25,793 nucleotides of DNA from assembly GCA_027600665.1 (NCBI GenBank), contig JADGJL010000309.1, positions 1 through 25,793 on the forward strand, in the 5' to 3' direction. Under the pieces are notes generated by a model that worked only from the letters and a program-made list of their open reading frames with translations, had not been told where the DNA came from and ran no database searches. The DNA comes from Irineochytrium annulatum (lineage: Eukaryota > Chytridiomycota > Chytridiomycetes > Chytridiales > Chytridiaceae). Numbering within the stretch: the first letter of the stretch is position 1; each line of letters begins with the position of its first letter. Shown piece after piece: positions 11,901 to 20,460 of the stretch. The translations under genes and the position numbers were made by a program.

Positions 11901-14900
11901 AAATTTGCCAGCGCGTCGGCTGCAACATCTTCTGCACGGTCTCGACCGAGAAGGAGGCTAAGTGGATTGCTTCTGAGCTTAAGATTCCGGCGGAATCGAT
12001 TTGCCTCCGCATGGGCGTCGCGTATGTTAACCAGGCCCAAGCTTGGCTGAAGAAGCGCTCATACAAGGGCTTCGACCTGATATTCAACTCGCCCGATCGC
12101 GATACTGTCGCCTACGACGCCAAAATCATCAAGAGGCTAGGCAGCTTCGTGTCGATCCATGCCGAGGGATCGACCCTTCAGACCCCCTCTGACTTCCACG
12201 CCTCCGCCTGCGTTATTGACGTCAACGAGCTCGTTACGGACGCGCCGCACAAAATCACTAAATCGCTCGAGGTCATGGTCGAGGCTCACCGGTCTATCCC
12301 GTACAAGGTGTACCGCCACATCGTCGCTATGAACGACCTAGACCCCGAGAACGAGAGCGTGTCGGTTTTCGAGACGACCGTTATAGACTGCACAGACGTC
12401 GAGCCGTGCAGGATCGAGCCCCGCGCCCAACTATTCAACCCTCGCAAGTCGTACATCCTCGTTGGCGGGTGCTCCGAGCTCGGCGTCAGGATTATGAAGT
12501 GGATGTGCGACCACGGCGCCCGGAACGTCTTTATTACGTCCCGAAGGGGTGAGAAGGCCCTCAATAAGATTGACATTATGTACGTCGAGCACCTCAGGTC
12601 TATCGGGTGCCACATCAGTGTCGTGGCTTCGGACGCCGTCAGTGTCACCGATATGCAGGCCCTTGCGGCTCAAGCTTCGTTCATTGCTCCTATTGGAGGT
12701 ATCTTCCTTATGACCGTCGTGCTGCGGGACGGTCTCTTCGCCAACTTGACACAAGACTCCTTCAATACGGTCTACGATTCTAAAGTCAAGGCCCTTAATG
12801 TCTTGCTTGAGGTCGTCAACCCTGAGAAGCTTGACTTCCTCCTCCTTTTCTCCACGGTCGGCTCCGTCTTTGGTAACGCTGGTCAGGCCGCCTACTGCGC
12901 TTCGCAACTGTGGGTTTCTTCGTGTTGTAATCTTGTATTTTACTCATCGACACCTGTTAAAGCTATCTCGATCGTATCGCCGATACTCTCCCGAATACCA
13001 TCTCCATGTCCTTCCCCCCCATTACGGACTCCGGTGTCTTCAAGCGTCTTGTCATGGCCACTAAGGGCCGCGGCAACAGCGGGCAGTTGACCAAGATGGG
13101 GATGTCGACTCAGCAGGTCTGCAACTTCATTGGGGACTGTCTCATCCGTCCGATCCGCCATTACGTACCCATCCTCGCAATGGAGGACGTGCCAGACACA
13201 TTCCCCACCTGCGAGCCAAGGCTCTATCAGCATTTGCTTACGTTCTCGGATTACGTCTCCCGCCGCGCCACCGACGGTGGCAAGGGATCGTCGGAGACGC
13301 CGGCCGCGTTGATCGCTGACTTGGTCGGTCTGCAGGCGTCTGAGATCCAGGAGAACCTTGCGATCACGAGCTACGGTCTTGACTCGCTCGGAGGTATGTT
13401 GTCACCGTTTTCTTTTTTTGTGAGGGTCTTTATTGACAGATTAAATACTTTCAGCCTCTAAGCTGAGTAACCAGCTAAAAGCCAAGTTCGGCATCCAAGT
13501 CTCGCAGATCCAGCTTCTCGGTTCGACCTCGCTTGGGGATCTCAACAAAATGATCGCGGCGCTGAACGAGAAGGTCACCGTCGGCGCGGAGAACGGTACT
13601 GTCGAACTCACCTCTCAGTTCGCCGACATCCCCTCGCTTCTCGCTGAAAAGCTCGCGTACGGCGAGAACTATGAGACCGAGGCCTCCGCGCACCAGTACC
13701 GTATTTGGCTCGCTCAGGTTTGCGTCTATCGAAAATTTTCGATTTGTTATTACTAATCTCGCTATATAGGCTCAGGCGGACAATGAGAAGAAGCGCACGG
13801 CCAGCAGGATCGACGCAAAGCTGTCGCGCTTCGGCGCCACGCAGTGGGATACCCACGAAGGTTACCTCCTCACTGTCACCTCGAACGAGCCGCTCGACGT
13901 CGAGAAGATGAAATGCGCTCTTTCATCCGTTGTCCAGCGCCACGGCGCCCTCCGAACAACCTTCAAATATGACGAGGCGAACAGCAAACTCCGCCAGGTC
14001 GTCCACCCATACGCCGACTTCAACCCCGAATTCATCGACTTTTCGACTCATCCAAACCCGAAGAAGGCCGTGTATGACTACTGCATGAAGATGAACATGG
14101 AACCCAACTTCAAGCTCGACCAGCTGCCGCTTTTGAGGACAACGCTTTTTGACTCGGGCAACAACCGCTGGTCATTCTGCATGGTTATTCACCACATCAT
14201 CATGGACGACGCGTCCGTCCAAATTCTTTTCAGAGACCTATTCCAGTATTACATGGAAGTTGAGGACATTCAGCCTGTCAAGGTTCACTACTCCGGTATA
14301 AGTGTTACCTTTATGTTGCTGGATTCAATCTTACCCCTATTGCATCCCAGACTTTTCGGACTGGCAGGCTCAGAACCCGGTAAAGAAGGAGGTACTTGAC
14401 AAGCAGCTCGAGTACTGGGAAAAGAACCTCGAGAATATCCCGCCTCTCTACCTGCCGATCGCCAAAAGATCCGAGACTCCGCTCTGCGAGATGACCCAGA
14501 TCGACATCGACATTGATATTGACATTATCGCTCGTTTCAAGTAAGTGGCTTGATATCCCTTGTTCCATCCATTATTTATAACGTCTTTATATCAGCCAAA
14601 TTATCGCGAACGCGGGTTGCACGAAATTCGCTGGTTATTTCGCCGCCTACAACATTCTGCTCCACAAGTTCTCGGCTCAAAGCACGTTTGTCGTTGGCAC
14701 GGCCGTTACTCAACGTGAGATGCAGCTAAACAACACGGTTGGCTTCTTCGCAAACCTGCTTCCGATCAAGACCGATGTGTCTCCGGAGCAGACCTACCCT
14801 CAGTACTTGCTTGCGTTTAAAGACAGCCTGTTCTCCAGCCTTGAGAACAATGATGTCACGTACGAAGACATTGTCGGCCGCGTCAAGACTTCGTCCGAGG

Positions 14901-17900
14901 GTCGTACTTTATTCAAGCACCTGTTCGCCCAGGGCAGCTTGGTCGACGAGAACAACCGTATTCTTAAGATGTTCAACCTCGGTGTCTCAAACATCCAGAC
15001 TCTCCCCAACGGCGAGGAGAAGTACGAGACTCTCCTCACGGTCGACGGGAGCGCCGGTAACGCCGTCCTCCGGTTCGATAACCACCTCTTCTCGGAGACC
15101 GTTGCTCAGCGTTTCCTCAAGGCGTACGTCACAATGATCGAGACAATCGCGAAGGACGAGACTATCAAAATCCACGACTTGACCATCATTGCTGACTCCG
15201 AGCAAAGCCATTTGATCGACGTGGTTTCAAGCGAAGGCCCAGTCGAGCCTGTTGAGGTTCTTGTTCATACTCTAGTCGAGGCTCGCGCTGCCTCGTCGCC
15301 TTTCCTCACGGCCGTCGAATTCGGCGAGACAAGCGTGTCATATGCTCAGCTGAACGCCCGGGCCAACCAGATCGCCCGCGCCCTTCTCCTACAGGGTGTT
15401 AAGAAGGATGTGGTAGTAGCCATCTGCTTTGACCGCAGCGTCCTGCAGGTGCTCGCGGTCTTGGCCGTCGTCAAGGCCGGCGGTTGCTTTATGACAATTG
15501 ATCCGGAAGACCCGGTGCTCCGCAAGGAATTCATGATCAAGGTAAGTGGGCCGCCTCTTAGGGATTCTCATGATACGCACTGAATAAAAAAATGTCGCAG
15601 GAGAGTAACGCGAAATTCTTCTTGACGACATCGTTCCATGGCTCCCAAATTGCCAAGCAGATTGCCGAGCAGGCCCTCGTGGTCGAGCTTGACGACCCCA
15701 CCTTCGAAAAGCGCCTTGACAAAATTATGGGGGAGGACATCCCGTTGACCAACCTCACCCCGGCAAACCTTGCTTACATTATGTGAGTTTCCTCTCTCAT
15801 GACCTTTATGTAATTTGCTTATTGTTTCAAACAGGTTCACTTCGGGCAGCACTGGAAAGCCGAAAGGTGTAATGATCGAGCACCGGTCAATCGCCAACCT
15901 GGTCCAAAACGCGACGGCCTACGGCTTCGGCAAGGGAGTCCGTGTTCTGCAATCCCTCTCGTACATCTTCGACCCCTTCGTCATCGACATCTTCGGTACC
16001 CTCGCCCACGGCGGCACCCTTGTCCTCGGCGCCAAGGAGATGGTTCTCGGCGATATTGGTACGGCGATAAAGAAGTTCAACATCAACGTGGTTCATGTTA
16101 CCCCATCTATCCTTGCGGTCGTTCCTCTCGACGACTACCCGACTCTCGAGACGGTTGTCGTGGCTGGCGAGGCCCTCCCCAAAAAGGTTATCGACGACTG
16201 GGCCCCAAAAGTCAAGCTTATGAACATGTACGGCCCCACCGAGGCGGCTGTCGACTGTATCTCGTGCCACGTCACCTCCTCCTCGATGGTTGGTATAATC
16301 GGTCGCCCTATGAAGAACTGCCGAGTCTACGTTCTGGACGAGTACCTCCGCCCCACCCCTGTTGGCGTCGAAGGCGAATTGTATATTGGAGGAATTCAAG
16401 TCTCGGCCGGCTACCTAAACCAGCCAGACCTGACCCGGGCTGCGTTCATCCCCAACCCGTTCGTTAGCGGGGAGCGCCTTTACAAGTCCGGCGACGTCGG
16501 TATCATCCGTTCCGATAACATGATCGAGTACTGCGGCAGGAAAGATAGCCAGATCAAGCTCCGTGGTCAACGTATCGAGCTTGGCGAGATTGAAGACGCC
16601 ATCCTTCACTTCGAGGAGATTCAACTCGCTGCCTGTGTCGTTAGGGAAGTGAAGGGCTCCCCTGCCGTTATCGCCTTTGTTGAATTCAAAAAAAACGCCG
16701 ACACTGCCAAGATGTCCGAGTACGAGCAGGTTGAGAAGCTCGCTCAAACGAAGGAGGCCCTTAAGTTCCACCTCGCTGAGCGCCTTCCGAGGTTCATGTT
16801 CCCGTCAATGTTCATCGACTTGCCTTCGCTCCCCAGGACCGCCTCGGGCAAGGTCGACAGGAAGTCGCTAAAGACGGTCGACCTCGCACAGTTCAACCAA
16901 GACGCGAGTGGCGAGCTCGCCGCCCCTGCATCCGACATTGAGACGGGTCTTATGGCCATTTTCGCGCCAATTCTCAAGGTCCCCGTCAATTCTTTCGGTG
17001 TCGAGCAAGATTTGTTCTCGGTCGGCCTCAACTCGCTCTTGGCCGTGCAGGCCGCTGAGGCAGTTTCGAAGATGTTCAACTGCCATATGAGTCTGAACAA
17101 TATCTACCTCAGGTGAACAACCAATTTTCTTCGTGAATGCAACCTAACCTCACCCTCCCTCTAGGCCCACTATCCGTGAGCTTAGCACTGTCATCATCGA
17201 CGCCATCGGCCAGGATGTCCGTCAGATCCAGCAGGCCGAGGACGCTGAGGACGATAGTCTGATCGAGTTCCTGCCAATCAAGCGCAAGGGCACCCAGCCG
17301 CGTATCTTCCTCGTCCACGATGTGACCGGCATGTCGACTCCCTTCATGCGATTGGGCGCTTACATGCCCAACGAGATGTACGCCATCGGTGACAAGCACT
17401 TCGGTCACCGCGAGGGCTTCGCCGACCTCAAGGCGATGGCGGCCCACTACGTCAGCCTTATCCGCGAGGTCCAGCCCCACGGACCTTACGTCATCTGCGG
17501 CTACTCGTTTGGTGGAACAGTCGCCCTTGCCATGGCTTGCATGCTTCGCGACGCCGGCGAGACGATCTCTCGCTTGATTTTGCTTGACGCTATCTTCTTG
17601 AACAAGGCCGAGCGTGAAGGTTTGAAGGCCGGTGACTGGACACGCCGCTCGATCGAGAGAATCTCGGAGAACTTCCCCGAGATTTCGGACGCGTGGAAGT
17701 CTAGGCTTCGCAAGGAGATCCGCAAGAACCTCGAGTTCATGTTTGACCACGACCCGGACTTCTTCGATGGCCCTACCACTCTCGTGATTCCCAAGGACAG
17801 GTCTTGGTACAGGACCGGCCACGCCTCCGACTTCGACACTGGCGCTGATGATGCGAACGGCTGGAGGCGCCGCATCTCAAACCTCGACATGAAGGTCTCC

Positions 17901-18345
17901 GGCGGGCGACACGACACCATGCTCGCGCCAGCCTATGTAAAATCCCTTGCCAAGGTTATGAAGGAAATCTGCTCCGAGATCCCCACCGACGCGCCCGTGG
18001 AGAAGATTGCTAGGGCCAGCACGCTTTCGAGGGCGCCTACCCTCAACAGGCCGCCGACCCTCACCAGATCCGCCGTTGCTCCCGCTCCCGCCGTACAAGT
18101 CCCCGCGTCTGTCCTTGCGAAGCCCGTCGCGCTCGTGGCACCCCCGCGTGTGCAAGTCCCCGTTCTTGACGAAGACGAGATGGCGAAGATTTCGACAGCT
18201 AAACCCGAGAAGAAGGGTGGCTTCAAGTTCCTTGGCATGGGCATGGTGAGTTTTCTTTCGGCGTAGTTCTTCTTGCAATCAGACTTCTGACTTATTGCTC
18301 TTTCCAATTTTGCAGAAAAAGGCCAACCTCCTGAAGAAAAAGTAG
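5910..18345 (+). CDS. PKS-NRPS hybrid synthase, KS-AT-DH-(MT-like)-ER-KR-ACP-C-A-T-TE
   Basis: Eighteen exons: 5910-5947, 6009-6124, 6507-6860, 6931-7601, 7664-8373, 8436-9948, 9995-10758, 10823-11627, 11684-12909, 12963-13393, 13455-13717, 13770-14295, 14351-14540, 14596-15541, 15601-15782, 15835-17112, 17165-18245 and 18316-18345. The joined length is 11,124 nt (3707 aa) and every junction keeps frame through conserved motifs. Active residues seen: KS Cys171, His306, His346; AT Ser630, His745; DH His946, Asp1120; KR Tyr2061; ACP Ser2207; C-domain HHxxxD at 2438-2443; A-domain core at 2913 and Lys3251; T Ser3312; TE Ser3452, Asp3479, His3587. A cytosolic megasynthase of this kind builds a reduced polyketide, condenses it with one amino acid and releases it. 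Well-studied fungal PKS-NRPSs usually end in a reductase or Dieckmann cyclase; this one ends in a thioesterase, so hydrolysis or macrocyclisation is expected. The start is the only ATG directly before the KS. Codon use and introns resemble the neighbours. No tailoring genes flank it. The product cannot be predicted. Confidence 0.94.
5928..7790 (+). other. PKS-NRPS: ketosynthase (KS) domain
   Basis: Residues about 6-420. The domain opens with PVAIIGIGCKFP. The nucleophile is Cys171 in DTACSSSG, reconstructed across the intron at 6861-6930. The catalytic histidines are His306 in HATGTSVGDP and His346 in GNLGHAEG. It ends with the usual STYGVGGSNAHVVVE block. The dimerisation-helix motif reads LDPSLR where most fungal KSs have DPQQR, and HGTGT is HATGT. 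All residues needed for decarboxylative condensation are present. Confidence 0.93.
6125..6506 (+). other. Unusually long intron 2 of the PKS-NRPS (382 nt)
   Basis: The intron starts with a consensus GTAAGT and ends in CTCGCAG. Removing it joins the start of the KS (ending YF) to GGKDVPGKYVSP in frame. It is five to eight times longer than the other 16 introns (46-70 nt). The interior has GGAT-rich repeats near 6162-6185. It contains no convincing coding exon or RNA gene. Confidence 0.8.
7835..9260 (+). other. PKS-NRPS: acyltransferase (AT) domain
   Basis: Residues about 450-905, including the KS-AT linker. LVFSGQGPQ is followed by the nucleophile motif GHSIGE. Ser630 of that motif is encoded across the intron at 8374-8435. 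The catalytic histidine is His745 in SAFHTPLM. The domain ends with LEVAPHPVL and the post-AT LPLYPYVR block. Phe after the Ala of the AFH motif points to malonyl rather than methylmalonyl loading, by analogy with characterised ATs. Confidence 0.9.
9325..10240 (+). other. PKS-NRPS: dehydratase (DH) domain
   Basis: Residues about 925-1215, a double hot-dog fold. His946 lies in WVVGHTIMNSVLFPG, where the usual HxxxGxxxxP motif has Asn in place of Gly. Asp1120 lies in HPGLLDAFTQ, matching DxxxQ. Both catalytic residues are present. A Pro/Ala/Asp-rich linker (about 10330-10480) follows. Confidence 0.85.
10480..12170 (+). other. PKS-NRPS: degenerate methyltransferase-like region and enoylreductase (ER)
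   Basis: Residues about 1297-1540 have the position and shape of a C-methyltransferase: a LLDV strand near 1316 and a later DIIVQYV...LLPNGAVVLV segment. The SAM-binding glycine-rich loop is replaced by SEGGAC, so methylation is unlikely. Residues about 1605-1820 form an MDR-type ER. EAASLPVDFLAAW and KVLIHNAAFGPGFAAVQ match the ER hinge and NADPH loop. GxGxxA is kept, but the usual GGVG reads FGPG, and the N-terminal GxEcxG segment is hard to recognise. ER activity is plausible but not certain. Confidence 0.7.
12180..13050 (+). other. PKS-NRPS: ketoreductase (KR) domain with substituted motifs
   Basis: Residues about 1820-2110. SYILVGGCSELG is the nucleotide loop, and its middle glycine is Ser. 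SRRG, the Asp in VASD and LRDGLF follow. The catalytic lysine is in DSKVKAL and the tyrosine is Tyr2061 in GNAGQAAYCASQ. The catalytic Ser position reads Thr (FSTVGS) and the Asn four residues after Tyr reads Gln. The fold is clear. Activity may be lowered or altered. Confidence 0.8.
13290..13575 (+). other. PKS-NRPS: acyl carrier protein (ACP)
   Basis: Residues about 2175-2250. Ser2207 in SYGLDSLGASKL is the phosphopantetheine attachment site. The intron at 13394-13454 falls three codons after it. The domain carries the growing polyketide and hands it to the condensation domain. Confidence 0.92.
13670..15215 (+). other. NRPS: condensation (C) domain
   Basis: Residues about 2280-2745. The C1-like motif is ASAHQYRIWLAQ. 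The catalytic motif is HHIIMDD, with His2439 and Asp2443; the usual final Gly is Asp. YSDFSDWQ and TVGFFANLLPI follow, both typical C-domain blocks. A short hexanucleotide repeat at about 14501-14520 encodes alternating Ile-Asp. The domain should form the amide between polyketide acid and amino acid. Confidence 0.9.
15250..16890 (+). other. NRPS: adenylation (A) domain
   Basis: Residues about 2755-3262. FTSGSTGKPKG (A3), MYGPTEAAV (A5), LYKSGDVG (A7), GRKDSQIKLRGQRIELGEIE (A8) and ASGKVDRK with Lys3251 (A10) are all present, so ATP-dependent aminoacyl activation is expected. By hand alignment to GrsA-Phe the pocket reads D2958, P2959, I2962, H2999, V3020, A3022, M3043, V3051, D3052, K3251. 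The first Asp indicates an alpha-amino acid. I recognise no match for the rest. Confidence 0.92.
16925..17190 (+). other. NRPS: peptidyl carrier protein (T) domain
   Basis: Residues about 3275-3345. Ser3312 in DLFSVGLNSLLAVQ is the phosphopantetheine site. The common GG(H/D)SL core reads GLNSL. The domain holds the activated amino acid for condensation and then presents the product to the thioesterase. Confidence 0.88.
17260..17985 (+). other. NRPS: type I thioesterase (TE) domain
   Basis: Residues about 3370-3612, an alpha/beta hydrolase. FLVHDVTG is the oxyanion strand. GYSFGG carries nucleophile Ser3452, LILLDAIF carries Asp3479 and SGGRHDTML carries His3587. The 27-residue Ser-Asp spacing equals that of the surfactin TE triad. 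It releases the product by hydrolysis or cyclisation. Confidence 0.9.
18018..18071 (+). repeat. Three 18-bp repeats encoding a (x)TLxR(x) tail after the TE
   Basis: Units at 18018-18035, 18036-18053 and 18054-18071 encode STLSRA, PTLNRP and PTLTRS. They begin a Pro/Ala/Val-rich low-complexity tail outside the TE fold, which also holds VQVP twice. Ser/Thr next to Arg could be kinase sites; this is inference. Confidence 0.75.
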
Positions 18346-18797
18346 TTTCCGCCTTAGCGGATAAAAACCTTTCCTTCTGATACTTTCCACTTCATGTCGT
18401 GCATTGTTCGGTTATACGTTGTAAAGAAATTTCCCGGACGTATTCTACATTGTCAGTAGTCCACCCTTTTTGTTCGTTTGCTCATACATCTTCGCTCCCT
18501 CGTCCCCAACGCTATAGCTTTCACCCGCGTTTGAAAAGCCCCCTCCTGCCTTGGTCATGGGCACCTTTGCTTGCTTTGCTCGTTGTTTGTAGTTGTTAGG
18601 CTCACGCTGGAAGTAAAAGGCCCTTAATGAAGGGAAGGGTTGGAACCCTCATTTGTGGAGGGTTGCCACTCTTATTCTGTTGATAAATCCGATCGAAGTT
18701 TCACCATTTTTTGCAAGCAGGAGGCGTAAGCCAGCGCTTGCTGTGTTTGAATAATAGAGCAATGATAACAATTGACAAACTTGTCACCTTCATTAAT
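18346..18797. other. Intergenic between PKS-NRPS and rRNA methyltransferase
   Basis: No gene is seen. It holds the PKS-NRPS 3' UTR and the leader of the next gene. I see no exact AATAAA on the plus strand. Two small inverted repeats lie side by side, described separately. In-frame ATGs upstream of the chosen start of the next gene (for example 18762) lie here. Confidence 0.5.
18621..18664. repeat. Two adjacent small inverted repeats
   Basis: CCCTT-AATG-AAGGG spans 18621-18634. A perfect 7-bp stem, AACCCTC and GAGGGTT around a 7-base loop, spans 18644-18664. Their role is unknown; the position fits 3'-end or leader RNA structure. Confidence 0.45.
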
Positions 18798-20307
18798 ATG
18801 AAGTCTGTTGCCTGTATGCAGGCGAGGGCGGCTGCCATCTCCCGTCGAGCCGCCTTCTCCACGTCTCCTCCGTCAGCTCCTCTTCACAAGCCCGTCCTCG
18901 TCTCCGAAATCCTCACCCACATAACGCCCCCCTCCCCGTCGATCTCCGCCTCGTCCGAGCCCCTGGTCTTCGTGGACGCCACGTTCGGCTGCGGAGGGCA
19001 CACACGGGCTCTTCTGGATGCCCATCCTTCCGCCCACGTCATCGCGGTCGATCAGGATCCGGGGGCCGTTGAGCGGGCATTGGAGCTGGAGCGGGAGGAT
19101 GCGTACCGGGGAAGGCTGACGCCTGTCCGGGGCAGGTTCGGTGACATACGCCGGCTCGTGCAGCACGCACTTGGGGTTGAGTGTGTTCAGAATTAACTTA
19201 TTATGGTGTAAGCATCCTTTACTTACAGCTTGTTACATGCGGCAGGACTCCGAGCATTAATGGGATCATTTACGATTTGGGTGTGTGCTCCACGCAGCTC
19301 GACGACGGCCATCGAGGCTTCTCGATTAAGAACGACGGCCCGCTGGACATGCGGATGTGTCATGACTCGGAGCATCCCATGCTGACGGACCCGATCGCCG
19401 AAGGTAGCCGGACTGCACATCACGTCGTAAACAGTTGCGTTGCTCTTTTCTACCGTCTCCACTCCCGATCCCAATATGATATGCCGCTAACTTTTGTTTC
19501 ACATGCGAAGACTATTCCTATGACGACCTCCGCGCCCTCATCGCCCATTACGGCGAGGACACCCGCGCGGCCCGCATTGCCCGCTCGATCGTGTACCACC
19601 GCACACGCCACGGTCCGATCTTCACCACCTCCCTCCTCGCCGACATTATCGCGCGCGCGTACCGAACCTCCAAATCGGGCCGCGCCTCCCCTCACGACCC
19701 CCACACTCACCCGGCCACTCGCACGTTTCAGGCCATCCGAATTCACGTCAACGGCGAGCTGGACGACCTGCGCGCGACGCTGCACCAGGCAGAGGCGATG
19801 CTGGTCGCCGGCGGGAGGCTTGCGATTGTGAGCTTCCATTCGCTCGAGGATCGGATCGTAAAACGCTTCATGAAGGGGCGGTGTGGGCTGATTAAAGGAA
19901 ACGGGATGCGGTATTGGAAGCGCATGGGCGTTGACGCCGATGACTATAAAGAGGTGAAGAGCGCGGCGGTGCGGGATGTGGGGGGCGTGAGGGGGATGGA
20001 GGATGTGCTGGAGGACGATCGCGTTAGGATGATGGCGATACGGGATCGGTGGGCGCAGGAGGCCGAAAAGAGGGGACGGGAGGAGCAGGACGGTGATCAC
20101 AAGGGGGATGTACACGAGCCGAGCTTCAGGATGGTGACGAAAAAGGCGATTAAGCCAGGGCAGGAGGAGGTCGAGGCGAATGGGAGGTCTAGGAGCGCTA
20201 AGCTGAGGGTGGCGGAGAGGACGGCGGCCGCGGCAATGCAGGTGTTTGGGGAGGACGAAGATGATCCGTTGAAAGATATTGGGAAGAATAATTGGTTGGG
20301 CCGGTAG
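18798..20307 (+). CDS. rsmH: RsmH/METTL15-type rRNA (cytosine-N4)-methyltransferase, probably mitochondrial
   Basis: Exons 18798-19180, 19246-19403 and 19511-20307 give 445 aa. This family (MraW, PF01795) uses SAM to methylate N4 of the SSU rRNA cytosine equivalent to E. coli C1402; METTL15 does so in mitochondria. Diagnostic blocks are [26 protein letters not shown] (SAM site, about residue 60), [13 protein letters not shown] with [15 protein letters not shown] (about 135-160), [31 protein letters not shown] (about 247), [16 protein letters not shown] (about 287), and a C-terminal [15 protein letters not shown]. The first 25 residues ([20 protein letters not shown]) are basic, lack acids and look like a mitochondrial presequence. 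ATG 18816 is an alternative start. Intron 1 could instead be 19182-19228, adding six residues before TPSING. Compared with E. coli there is an acidic/basic insertion at about residues 310-385. Two usual residues in DLGVSSP are changed (Cys, Thr). Confidence 0.92.
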
Positions 20308-20460
20308 CATCCATTTTGCTCGTTCGAAAAAAGTATCCAATGACAAAAGCAACTTCTATTATCGTCGTGTTTGCAGTATGATCTTCTAGCAAATACGATT
20401 GTGATGTATCAATGCGCTTCAGCTTGCTCCAAATATCCCTCCATCTATTTTCCCAACTAC

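Noticed and set aside
18621..18664. Rho-independent bacterial terminator
   Set aside because: The genome is eukaryotic, stems are short and no T-run follows.
18636..18668. Possible tRNA T-arm (GGTTGGAACCC resembles a B box)
   Set aside because: The loop has six bases, the TTCRA core is not met, and no acceptor stem, D-arm or A box can be folded around it. Treated as a small inverted repeat.
18711..18797. N-terminal extension of the rRNA methyltransferase to an earlier in-frame start (for example ATG 18762)
   Set aside because: The extension does not look like a targeting signal and the downstream start at 18798 gives a clean basic presequence; ATG 18762 cannot be formally excluded.
19182..19228. 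Alternative intron 1 of the rRNA methyltransferase
   Set aside because: It keeps frame but adds LVTCGR before TPSING, which has no counterpart in the family. The 19181-19245 intron was preferred; the call is close.
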